Source of the DNA: Panagrolaimus kolymaensis
Taxonomy: Eukaryota > Nematoda > Chromadorea > Rhabditida > Panagrolaimidae
Assembly (NCBI GenBank): GCA_028622995.1
Contig: JAJQJQ010000020.1
Span: 806,001-870,000, forward strand
Reading direction: 5' to 3'
Length of the DNA stretch: 64,000 nt
Of this stretch, positions 22,166 through 32,550 are shown one piece after another. A program made the position numbers and the translations under genes. The notes under the pieces were generated by a model. The model saw only the letters and a list, made by a program, of their open reading frames with translations. It made no database searches and was not told the origin of the DNA. The stretch's first letter is position 1; each line of letters opens with the position of its first letter.

Positions 22166-25100
22166 TTTTTGATGGTAGTTGTCCGAAGAATTGAGTCGAA
22201 AGACTAAAAACAAAATGTAAAAAAAATTAAGTTTTTTTCCTTCAGAAAAAGAAAGCGGCATGCGCAAACGCAAAAAAAAAGAAGCGCTCAAGCATAAAGA
22301 AAAAAAACGACGGGAAAATGCGGGAGGAAAAATTAAAGAAGAAGCTGGAATAACAATCGGCTGCCGCCGCTTCTATTTCTTTATCGTCTTTAGAAGGGAA
22401 ACGGATACTTTGAGAGACGAATGGAAAAAACGGAAAAAACTGATGAATATTTGATTGGAAAGTAAAATACTTTAATTAACATAAAACTAAGATCAAAGAA
22501 GTAAAATATTAGCCCATAAGATTTCTGAAGGCATAAGTTTTGTTTAATGAGGCAAGACAAAAAAGGGGACCATTGACTACATTATTAATAGTTCTCAAGA
22601 TTATGGGTAATTAAAACATTGAGTCACCATGAGAAACGTAATAATATGGTCTGTAGTTATGTGAGAATAAGAATTATATTTAACAGATAGATTATATGAA
22701 TGTCGTAAGAATCATAAACTCATATGTTTGATTCATAGTAAGAATTTAAAAAAATTCCCAGAAACAAAAACGACTTAACTTTCTTTTTGTAAGGAACTTT
22801 ATAATATTAATTATGTATGTGAATCCCAATCTTTTTAAAAACTTTAAAAAATGGATAGATAAAAGATTTAAAATCTTAATATAAAAATCCTTTAAAAAAG
22901 TTAATAAAACTCGCAAAAAAACCAGCTAAACATTGTTTTCGTTAAGCTTAAAACTATAAGAAAATTAAATTACTTTAAAATTATTAATTTTAAGAAAAGT
23001 TATGTAATAATTTGTGTAAATAACATTATGCTTTTTTGCATGCAAAAAGTGTAAGTATGTACAATTTTTTTTGTTTAAAATTTACCAAAAAATACTTAAT
23101 TCTTTGGATTTAAAAAAAAGAGAAAAAAGCCTCTACAAAAACCGGAAATTCTTCTAAATGGACAAAAAAATGAGTAGAAAAAAACAAATCATATCCATGA
23201 TTTTAGTTGTGACGTCCTCAAACAAAAAAAAATACACTTCAATGTCAACAACAAAAAAGCTTCATTTTTTGGAGTAAAATGGATGTAAGAATTATTGGGA
23301 TATGTATGCGTAAATTCAACTAAATCCTTTTCAAAAAAACATAGCTGATATTCGTTTTATATCGACGTAAGAAAAACAATGAGATTTGTAAATGTAAAAA
23401 AAAAATTGCATCCAAAAAGATGTAAAATAAAATATGAAGAAGCATGGCAAAAATAAATGGTAGAGTAAAAGGGAAGGAAAAAATTGAATGAAAGGCAATA
23501 ATTTACAGACACATAACATACACAAAAAATGAGGGAGATAAAAAAAATAGGGAGGAAAGGAGAGAAGGAAAAGCGGATTAGATGAAACCTTATGCTTCTT
23601 GCTTCTCATTTTTTTTCATGTTTGGAATACTTGAAAAATGAGGGGAGTATTTCAACAGTTTTTTTATGGGATGGTTAAAAAAAGGAAGAAAGAAAGAAAT
23701 GTGGTTAGGTTCAAAAGTAATTCCTTAAGAAAATGGATGAGTTAAAAGTAGACAAAGTCTAAAAAAAATAACTAAAAGAAGACTACTTACTATAGAGTCT
23801 ATTGTAGCTGAGAGGGAGACTCAATTTGTTCAACAAAACCATGCATAAAACGTAAAAAACCAATGCAGCACCAAAATTTTTATATGTAAATGTTGTTTTT
23901 TCTTCCTTTTTTTTTATTCTAAAAAGCACCCCTGCGGCTTCAAAAAACAGGCGAGAAATAAAAAAAATCGAAGCTCTTGCTCCTCTGACAACCACGACGA
24001 CGACTAGTCATCCTCTTCTTCTTTTTTCTCCTAAAAAAAGGGATGGAGGAAGAGTAAAAAAGTCTTCAGAGCTCTCTAACTTCAACATCACCGCCACATA
24101 GAAGAAAGAAGAAGCAAAAAGGAGAAAAATTGAAGCAGCAAAAAAGCTTCCATTTCGTTGCTTTCGTCGTTGTTTTTTTTACTTCTTCTTCGGCTTCGTC
24201 GTCGCTCTTTAGTTTTGTGTTTTTTTTTCATGACGGGTCGAAAAAAAAAATGAATGCCAAAAGAGTACAGCGCTTCAGACAACTTTTATTTTAACGCAGA
24301 AGCTTACGGCATTCATGAAGAAAAAAAGAATGAAAGGGAAAAACGTGGTTTATGTTCCACCACTAAAAAAGCAAAGCACCATATTGGAAAGCAAGAAAAG
24401 ACGGTGAAAATGAGGAGGAGTGGCAAGCCATGATGTTTCTAAAATTTTGCAACCTCTCTTTCTTTTCTTTTAGAAAAAAAAGGTGAATTGTGCCAGAAAA
24501 AAAGACCACGTCTTTCTTTATTGAAAAAAAAATTGCGTTTTTAAATTATTTATTTTTAACGCAAAAAAAACTATGAACTTTTCATTCACAACAAAAAAAA
24601 TCTTTGATGCTCAAAAGTTCCTTTGAGTTCACCTTTCTTTTTTATACCAAAAATGTTTTGCCGGCGGGCAACGATGAAACAAACCATTTACTTTAGCTCT
24701 ACAAAAAAAACGGAAATGACGTGATCGAACCAAGCTTGAAAGCGTTCCGCCGAAAAGGTTAATCAAAAAAAAAATTGAGATTGCAAAAGTAAGAAAATAA
24801 AAAAATAACTTCCAAACCGGAAAATGGAATGGAAATGACGAATAAAAAAAAGAGGATGTGAAATGTGAAACTTCACACGCTTTTCAAAATTTAGTTAAAA
24901 TTAAAACTTTTAAATCTGAGAAATAAAAAAAATTTGACGAGAAAAGATATCAATGAGGATGAAGAAGATGAAGGCAAACAATGTATGTATATTAAACATT
25001 GCGCAGGAAAAAAAATTTTTATTTTAAAATTTGTCCCAAAAATAAGAAAATAGTAATTGGTGGTTTTAGAAGAAGTTGAAAACTAACATCTTTTTTGTTG

Positions 25101-28100
25101 TTGCTAGTTTGATTGGTTCAAAAACACTGCGGGTGGTCTCACTTTTTTTTCTCTTCAAAGGAGAAGCATTTCTTTTCTAAAATATTCCTAGAAAAATATT
25201 TTTTTTGTCCGTTTTTATAAAAAAATTTCAATGCCTTAAAAAAGTGAATTAAAGTTTATTAAATTAATCAATTTAAGCCGTGGTAGTAAATAGCACATAG
25301 TAGTAGTAGTGGTGGACGATGTCACAAAAAAAAAAGAGAGCGCCAAATAGAAAGAAAAAAACAAATAAAACTTTGGTCATTTAAAATTTAAGTTTTTAAA
25401 TTTCTCACCAATGAATTCTTCCCAGCAAAAAGCTTTTTTTTGTTGCGTTAAACATTCAAAGGTTATTTCTTTTTTTCTTTTCAAATAACAAGATTCGGGT
25501 TTCCAGAAATAATTTTTTGACTTAAAATTTTCTCCGAAATGTTTTTTTTGGCAAAAAAAAGAAGAAGAGAAATGCGATAATTTAATTTGGAAGAATCAGT
25601 TTAAGAAAATAGGGAAAAGTTGTTTTTTTTTAGATTTGCGTTTGTCAAATATAAAGCTTCAAACTAGCAAAAAGAGGGGAGGGAGAAACTTTGAAAATAT
25701 GTAAGCTAAGAAGTTGTTAGTGAACTTCGGCACCTAAATCAAGTTTCAGGTTCATTATTATCGAACAATTCCATCGTTAGCTTTTTGTAATGCCAAAATT
25801 ATTGAATGGGTAAAATTGAGTATTTCAGAAATGAGAAATCCAAAATTTTTAAATTATTATTTTAACAAAATATTTAGCCTCGGTTTTTTACCCAATTATT
25901 TAAAAGCATAAAGATTACTTTAGTTCATTAAAGTTAGTTTACACATAAAAAGGCTTTTTTATAAACCAAACTAACAAATTAAGTTGAGTAACAAAACAAA
26001 CAGCTGTCAACAAAATAAAATAAAAAATACTCACATTAATGATTGACAAGGGTTTTAAAAGAGGAGGCGTTTTGTAAAAACAGAAAAGTAACAAAAGTTT
26101 TATTTTTTACAACAAAAAATATCAAATCAAAAAGAAAGAAGCGGAAAGAATAGCGTTTTAGTCAAAACACAAAATAAAGAAAGTGGTACAAGAGACTAGA
26201 AAAATAAATAATAAAAAAATCTTGGGAGAAAAAAAGATTTTGCAATAAATTGTTTGAAAACAAACACAAAACAAAAAATGTAATTAAAAAAACGGAAGCA
26301 AACAAAAAAATAATAAAAAGCTTGTAATGAATTTTTTTGTTTAAACAGTTTTAAACATAAAAAATCTTAAATATTGTATCTGAAAATCGACCATGCTATG
26401 TCAATTTTACTAAAGTACCCCAATTCAATGAATGATAAAAAAAAAAGTAATTAACGGGAAACGTGAAAATCATTTCACTGTAGGATTTTTTTTAATTAAG
26501 CAACAAAGTAGTCTAAAACTACATAAATTTAAAGTAAAAACATGATAACAACTTTCAAAAACTCATGAGTAAACTTTGTGCCATGACTAACGAGAGAGAA
26601 AAAAAACAACCAAACAATAAATAATCCTTTAATTCTTCAACAAATTTATCTTATTCAAAAATTGAAAGGTTTTTACAAAAAGCTTTAAAATGAATGAAAA
26701 TAGCATCAAGCAAAAAGAAGAAAGAAGCAAGCAAAAATTATTGAGAAAAAAAAGAGCAAAGAAATAAAAGAATTTTCAAGCATTTTTCTTCGCTTTTCTA
26801 AAACCTCAATTATGAAGCAAAATAGTGCCCAAACACAAAAAAAAAGAGAAAGACGTTTCTCAATCATTTTTTCTTGTCATCATTTTGAAATAAAAAAATA
26901 TAAAATAAAAATATGGCAAGCATTTATTTCTTTGAGGAATAAGAAAAAAAAATGGAAAGAAAAATGATAGCCATCAAATTATCGCTCGAGAAAGGAAATA
27001 GAAAAAAATGACTGACTTTTCAAACAATAAAGAATAGACTCTTTCAAAAAAAGGAAAGATAATTTGAAATGTCATTCAAGATGTCAGAAGCTTTTCTTTT
27101 TATTTTTATATATTTATTTAGGCCATGAGAAAGATATACACCTGGTAAAACATAAATTTTTGCTTGTCGTATTTTTTTTGCCATTAAGAAAGAATGCAAT
27201 GGCGCCATTGAGCTTTGGAAGAGTTATTGCAACCAACCATGGCAGCAGAATGGAGAAAAGCACAGGTGAAAAAAAAGCTTCAATAAATGGAAAAAAATAA
27301 GTAAACCAATTATAGCTTCAGTTTTTGCATTAAATATAATTACAAAAAGCTTAAAAATTATTCCAATAAAACACCGCTCTTTTTAAATTTACAAAAAAAT
27401 GACGTTATTATAACATTGAAAAAAGGCTGTCCTTGTTTGGCACATATCCACTTTACTTTTAGTTTCCACGGAAAAAAAAATTGTTCAAACAAAACAAAAA
27501 AGATGGAGAAATTTGAAACTTTGTGGAAAAAAAGAATAAAATAAAAAATAGAATCTTTTTTAAAGATTAAAAAAAAAGCTCTGAAAATGGCAAAAAAATT
27601 TTTTTATGATTTGAATGTCTTCAAAGATGACGTCGAAAGATTAAAATTTTGATAATCCTTTTAAAAAGAAGCAAATAAAAAATGGAAAATACTTTTGATG
27701 GCAAAGATTCATAAAGGGCAACAAATGATAAAAGTGTAATAATAGTTATGAAATTTTTAAAAAGAGGTCAAAAAATATTAACTTATTATAATTTGGATTT
27801 GAAGAAAGGCTTTTTTTGTTACACTTTTTTTAAACAAAATTATTAAATAATTGAGTTTGAAGAGAGTCTATCTATCTAAAACTTTATCAAAAAAAGTCTG
27901 CCATTTTTTAAATCTAAAAATGGAGCTTAGTTTTCTATAGTTTTTTTATTGTAGCATTACACTCTAATAGATTTGTTCATAAAAAATATTGAAAGCATCT
28001 CCTGGCATTGTTCTCGACCTTTTTCATTGCTAACAGGCAATATCAAAGAAGCGGCCGATCCAAAAACAAAACAAATAGTGAGAGAGTGAGAGCGAAGAAA

Positions 28101-28167
28101 TGCCTTGCATCACCGAACAACAATGCTTCAACCAAAAGTTTGAAACATTTATTTTGAATCATTTCAG
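22166..28167. other. 6 kb gene-poor region, A-rich on the plus strand
   Basis: No coding exon can be supported over this stretch between the Ly6-type gene (-) and the P450 (+). The plus strand is packed with A-runs and purine repeats (AAAGAAAGAAA types), meaning the minus strand is T-rich, like introns of minus-strand transcripts here. A long 5' intron or regulatory domain of the Ly6-type gene is my inference. GC-rich islands occur at 22361-22370, 23985-24010 and 24180-24205. Scattered short ORFs lack domain content. No tRNA or other RNA gene was recognised. Confidence 0.4.
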
Positions 28168-28196
28168 TTTTGGGTTCTGCTCATATTAGTCAAACG

Positions 28197-29946
28197 ATGG
28201 GTTTGGCAACTTTTTTGATATTTACTTCGGTTGTTGGAGTAATTTATTATGCTTTCTTCAAACATTTACAACATCGTCGACGCTTTAATGGTATTCCTTC
28301 ACCTCGGTCATATCCAATCGTGGGTCATATGCTGATTACAAAGCCTGACACTCAAGGATTTATGGATCAAATTATGGGAATGGCAAATATGTATCCTGAA
28401 AAACCTCGAATGGTTGCTTTTTGGGCTTTTGTGACGCCGATTGTTATGATTTATTCCCCGGAATCATTGGAACCAATCTTCACAAATTCTAAACACCTCA
28501 ACAAACCATTCCTGTATAATTTGCTTCAGCCTTGGCTTGGTTTGGGACTTCTTACTACGTAAGTTTTTGATTAATTTTCTTCCACTTTTGTTAATCATTC
28601 AATTTTTAGGGCTGCAGAAAAATGGCGTCCACGAAGAAAGCTACTTACTCCAACTTTCCATTATGATATCTTGAAGAACTTCGTTTATGTTTTCAACAAA
28701 CAATCAGAAATTATGATCCAACAATTGCGAAAACAAGTTCAAAAGAGGTAAACATTTATGGATTTTATGGCTTTTGGAAAGCTTTTTTTGCATTGAGGAA
28801 GTTTCTACGAAATTGATGCATATTACTTACTACTTTACATTTCCTTCTTTTTTTAGTGAAGAACCTATCGATATTGGTAATTATGTCACCCTTTGTGCAT
28901 TGGATATTATATGTGAAACTTCAATGGGACGATGTGTGGATGCTCAATTGAAAGCAGAATCGAATTATGTCAAGGCTGTTCATCGAATTAATTACATCAT
29001 TCAACGTCGGCAAAAACAACCATGGTTTTGGAATGATTTTCTTTTCAATCTCTTTGGTGATGGAGCTGAACATAAATGGGCTTTAAGCATTCTCCATTCA
29101 TTTACTCGCAAAGTCATTCAAGAACGACGTGAGGAATTTCAAAAAGATTCAATGCTTTCTAATGAACGTTTGGCTTTCCTTGATCAGTTGCTTATGATGG
29201 AACAAAAAGGTGAAATAACTCTTGATGAAATTCAATATGAGGTTAGTTTCACACTTATTCCTTGCTCTTTTGATTGTTCACTTTTTTAGGTTGATACTTT
29301 TATGTTTGAAGGTCACGATACAACTGCTTCTGGAATCACATGGGTTTGTCATCTTCTTGGAAATTACCCTAAAGTTCAAAAGAAGGCTATTGAAGAAATC
29401 GACTCTGTTCTTGGTGAAGCTCAAGAAATATCATATGAACATTTGAGCCAACTCAAATATGTTGAATGCATCATCAAAGAAAGTCTTCGATTGTATCCAA
29501 GTGTTCCTATCTTTGCTCGTGTTCTTGGTGATGATCAAGAAGTTGCTGGTCATATCATTCCTAATGGAACTCAAATCCTCGTCAATCCTTATCTCATCCA
29601 TCGTGATCCTACCCATTGGGATGAACCCGAAGAGTTTAGACCCGAACGGTAGCTCTATTTCTACTTTAACTTTTTCACCTTTTTCTCTTTCAGATTCCTT
29701 CCTGAAAACTGTGTTGGTCGAAATGCCTTTGCTTTTGTTCCATTCTCTGCTGGAAGTCGAAACTGTATTGGACAACGCTTTGCTATAATGGAAGAAAAAA
29801 CTCTTATTGCTTCAATCCTGCTCAACTTTGAAATGAAAAGTGTCCTACGTCGTGATCAACAAGAATTCACAAGCGAACTCATCTTGCGTCCAATTGGTGG
29901 TGTTCATGTTCATCTTCGTCCTCGTTTGCCTAAACCCGTATTTTAA
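28197..29946 (+). CDS. cytochrome P450, CYP4-type
   Basis: Five exons (28197-28558, 28610-28747, 28857-29241, 29290-29648, 29694-29946) encode 498 aa, normal for a microsomal P450. Landmarks in order: N-terminal membrane anchor ([15 protein letters not shown]), the proline-rich hinge [12 protein letters not shown], helix [15 protein letters not shown], helix [13 protein letters not shown], the ExxR helix [10 protein letters not shown], the PERF region FRPERF across the last intron, and the haem-binding loop [17 protein letters not shown] with the thiolate Cys. The WR.RRK..TPTFH and EGHDTT patterns are those of clan 4, so oxidation of fatty acids or related lipids at the ER is likely. The ATG follows a TTTCAG acceptor by about 30 bases, suggesting trans-splicing. 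AATAAA at 30006. Confidence 0.95.
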
Positions 29947-30487
29947 CTTTGTAAAATTGTTTTTGAACTTTGTAAAATTTGAAATTTTTATCATTGTAAA
30001 ATCTTAATAAAAAATATTTAACTTATGAAGATCGTTTATTTTATTATGGGTTATTAATAGCACTAATAAAAAAATAGCATTGTTTTGTCTTTTAAAACAA
30101 CCATTTTATTCAAAAAATACAACCTTTGAATAGTAAAACTTGTATTAGATTTGTACAGTAATTTGCGGCAAACTAAATAAATGTGTTAAAACAACTTTAT
30201 TAAACCCAATAAAATTTTGGAAAGTTCGTTTGAAAGCTTTAAAATATTTCTTTCATGCCATCTGATAATGTTTAGGTTCATTAGGAAAAATCAAAAATAT
30301 GTTAATTTTTTAAAATTTCAACGATATTGCAAGCCTTGTTATTTCATATGCAAATTTATGACGAAGTTCATTCGAATAATGATGTTGAAAAGAGTATAAA
30401 AGGCAGATTATGCAATGAAAATGCTTCATTCGAGTTGGTATAAACTCTATCGTGCGTTGCTGTGTTCTTTCATTCTCTCTAATCAAA
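29947..30487. other. intergenic, promoter of the W/Q-repeat gene
   Basis: The stretch holds the P450 3' end (AATAAA at 30006) and the promoter of the next gene. The word TTCATTCGA occurs twice (about 30368 and 30425), flanking the TATA box. Confidence 0.5.
30395..30400 (+). promoter_or_regulatory. TATA box of W/Q-repeat gene 1
   Basis: GAGTATAAAAGGC is an almost ideal TATA element, 93 bases before the ATG at 30488. The paralogue at 49968 has GTATATAAGC at a nearly equal distance, which supports function. Confidence 0.65.
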
Positions 30488-31255
30488 ATGGCTTCTTTCT
30501 CTGGTGCTCAACAAGGTATGTTATTTATTATTTTTCTTTATTTTTTTTTAAATTTTCATTTTTTAGGTGGACAACAATGGGGTCAACAAGGTAGCCAATG
30601 GCAAGCTGGACAACCTGCTGGTGGACAATGGAAAGCTGGACAACCTGCTGGTGGACAATGGAAAGCTGGACAACCATCTGGTCAACAATGGTCTGGACAA
30701 CCTTCTGGTCAACAATGGTCTGGACAACCTAGTGGTCAATGGCAATCTGGTCAATATGCTGGTGGTCAATGGCAAGGACAACCTGCTGGTCAACAATGGG
30801 CTGGACAACCTGCTGGAAGTCAATGGCAAGCTGGTCAACAAGGTGGTCAATGGCAAGGACAACCCGCTGGTGGTCAATGGCAAGCTGGTCAAGGACAACA
30901 ACAAGGATGGCAAATGGACGCCGCTGGACAAAATCAATACATGGGTGCTGGTTATGGTCATCGACGTGAAGCTCCTGCTGAAATTCAAGCTCAATATCGT
31001 GGCAAACCTGCTTTCTTCGATGCTACTCGTGGTATTCTCTGGGATGGCAAAGCTGCTTGGTATTACGCTCCTTCATCTTATGGCTTTTCTGGAAGTGCTC
31101 CTTATCGTCAACAATCCAACGTCTACACTGCCATTGAAAATACTCCTGCTGGAACTAAGATCACCATTGGAAATGGAACTCATGGAAATCTTCAAGAACA
31201 CGCTTCTGCTCTCACATCCAACTACATGCTCGATGGTACCACTTATTGCCTTTAA
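30488..31255 (+). CDS. tryptophan/glutamine-repeat protein 1 with conserved C-terminal module
   Basis: Two exons (30488-30515, 30567-31255) encode 238 aa. There is no signal peptide or membrane helix, so it is probably intracellular. Residues about 10-120 are tandem Gly/Gln/Trp/Pro/Ala units of 9-11 residues such as GGQWKAGQPA, with about 13 tryptophans; the DNA repeats are nearly exact 30-mers near 30620-30680. Residues about 125-238 form a non-repetitive module: QNQYMGAGYG, EIQAQYRGKPAFFDATRGIL, DGKAAWYYAP, SNVYTAIEN, ITIGNGTHGN. The same order occurs in the paralogue at 49968. Codon choice is strongly biased (GGT, CAA, GCT), typical of high expression. I recognise no known domain. The composition suggests a self-associating low-complexity protein (inference). 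AATAAA at 31316. Confidence 0.85.
   Translation: MASFSGAQQGMLFIIFLYFFLNFHFLGGQQWGQQGSQWQAGQPAGGQWKAGQPAGGQWKAGQPSGQQWSGQPSGQQWSGQPSGQWQSGQYAGGQWQGQPAGQQWAGQPAGSQWQAGQQGGQWQGQPAGGQWQAGQGQQQGWQMDAAGQNQYMGAGYGHRREAPAEIQAQYRGKPAFFDATRGILWDGKAAWYYAPSSYGFSGSAPYRQQSNVYTAIENTPAGTKITIGNGTHGNLQEHASALTSNYMLDGTTYCL
30570..30905 (+). repeat. tandem repeat array encoding Q/W/G units
   Basis: In-frame tandem array with units of about 27-33 bases, all variants of GGT-GGA-CAA-TGG-x-GCT-GGA-CAA-CCT-GCT. Adjacent 30-base units around 30620-30680 are identical, pointing to recent expansion or homogenisation, while later units diverge. Confidence 0.85.
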
Positions 31256-31701
31256 ATGATTATGTATTTGTTTTTTAAGCATTATATTTTCTTCTTTTGC
31301 TTTAAATTTACTAAAAATAAAACTTTTTTTTAAATACTTTGTGTTTTTGAATTTTTTGAAAGCTTTCATATTTAGTTTAGTCTATGTAGCTTTTATTCAG
31401 AAAGAGGAATGAACTCAAGGAAATTAAATAAAAAGGATAAATTCTTCAAAGTTAGTGAATACTATTAGCCTTTTTGTTATAAGTGAACTAGCAAAATAAT
31501 ATAACTGCTTTTGCGTTGTTTTTTATATGAACTTCATTTTTCATTCATTAGCAAATTGAATTGACAGGACTCAAGCTATTTTGGCGTTATGAAGCTCAAT
31601 GAACTTTAATTAAAAGTGAAAAAACAAAATATTTTGTTCATAAAATTTTTATTGAAGCTTTACACTTGTTTTAAATATTACAATTGTTTTTTATTTAAAC
31701 C
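31256..31701. other. intergenic spacer
   Basis: 3' UTR of W/Q-repeat gene 1 (AATAAA at 31316) followed by AT-rich sequence leading to the next plus-strand gene. Nothing else recognised. Confidence 0.45.
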
Positions 31702-32236
31702 ATGGTAAGTTATTAATAATTTTATGTATGAAGGGTATAACTATTGGTTGAATTTTAGTCTGAAGCTGCTGATGTTGAAATGTATCATCAAGAAAATTCT
31801 GAAGATGAAAATCCAAACAAAAATTGTAAGTTTTACTTCTATTCTTTTCTTTTTTTTAAAAACTTTTTTTTAGCTGAAGAACAAACAGAAGCAAGTTCTA
31901 AGAAGGGAAAATCACGGAAGAGAAAGTAAATATTTATAATTTTTAAGCCGACCATCATTTTATTCATTATTTTTTAGACAAAAGAAACCTGCTGATGGAT
32001 TAACAGCTTTTCAAAGAGCAAAACAACAATATGAAAAGATTCAAGATCAAAAGCGTGAAGATGCAAAGAAACGTCGAATTCAAAGAGAAAAACAGGAAAA
32101 TGAAATATTAGAAGCTATGAGTTTTCGTCGACGTAAAGATCAAGCAATCAAATCTCGAACTCGTAAAGGTCAACCTAATTTGAATGCACTAATGGGATGT
32201 ATTGTTGAAAAATTAATGAAAGAAAAGGAAAAATAA
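31702..32236 (+). CDS. CCDC59: CCDC59/TAP26-Fyv7-like rRNA processing protein
   Basis: Four exons (31702-31704, 31759-31825, 31874-31925, 31978-32236) encode 126 aa. The first coding exon contributes only the ATG, directly followed by a GTAAGT donor. The N-terminus is acidic, the rest a basic helix-rich domain: KKGKSRKRKQKK, AFQRAKQQYEKIQDQKRED and the terminal TRKGQPNLNALMGCIVEKLM. The KGQPNLN box near the C-terminus is the signature I recall for CCDC59 (TTF1-associated protein 26) and yeast Fyv7, small proteins of the small-subunit processome. Nucleolar location and a role in 18S maturation are therefore expected; WDR75, also in this window, acts in the same assembly pathway. The splice at the start codon decides the reading frame. 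Confidence 0.8.
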
Positions 32237-32550
32237 GTTTCGTTCACTGATTGTCATTTAATAATGTTCTTTTTTGTTGAATTTGTTTTTAGCAAGGTTT
32301 TATATAAATGTTTTATTATCAAAAATAATTTCAACTAAACATCACCGCTACATAAGCTTTGTCACAACACAATAATTTGACGAAATTCATAGTTTCATTG
32401 GATTTTATTATAACTTTGTTATTTAAAATCAGCAGCAAAAGGCGATTGGTATTTGTAAGATGGAATTTTTATTTGTGAGGAAATGGTGATAATTAATTTA
32501 TTTGCTTTAAAATCTTATATAAATTCAATAAATTAGCTAAATAAACAATA
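32237..32550. other. convergent intergenic region
   Basis: 314 bases between converging CCDC59-like and AP-3 beta genes. AT-rich, probably two 3' UTRs; nothing else seen. Confidence 0.5.

Noticed and set aside
23783..24282. Two minus-strand ORFs rich in Lys/Arg/Phe/Leu
   Set aside because: Products of CTT/TTC-rich and poly-T sequence; no domain, no splice continuity to the Ly6-type gene.
30563..30994. Long antisense ORF opposite the first W/Q-repeat gene (and a similar one at 49963-50388)
   Set aside because: Shadow of the strongly biased repetitive codons on the sense strand; it consists only of Ser/Leu/Thr or His/Asp repeats.
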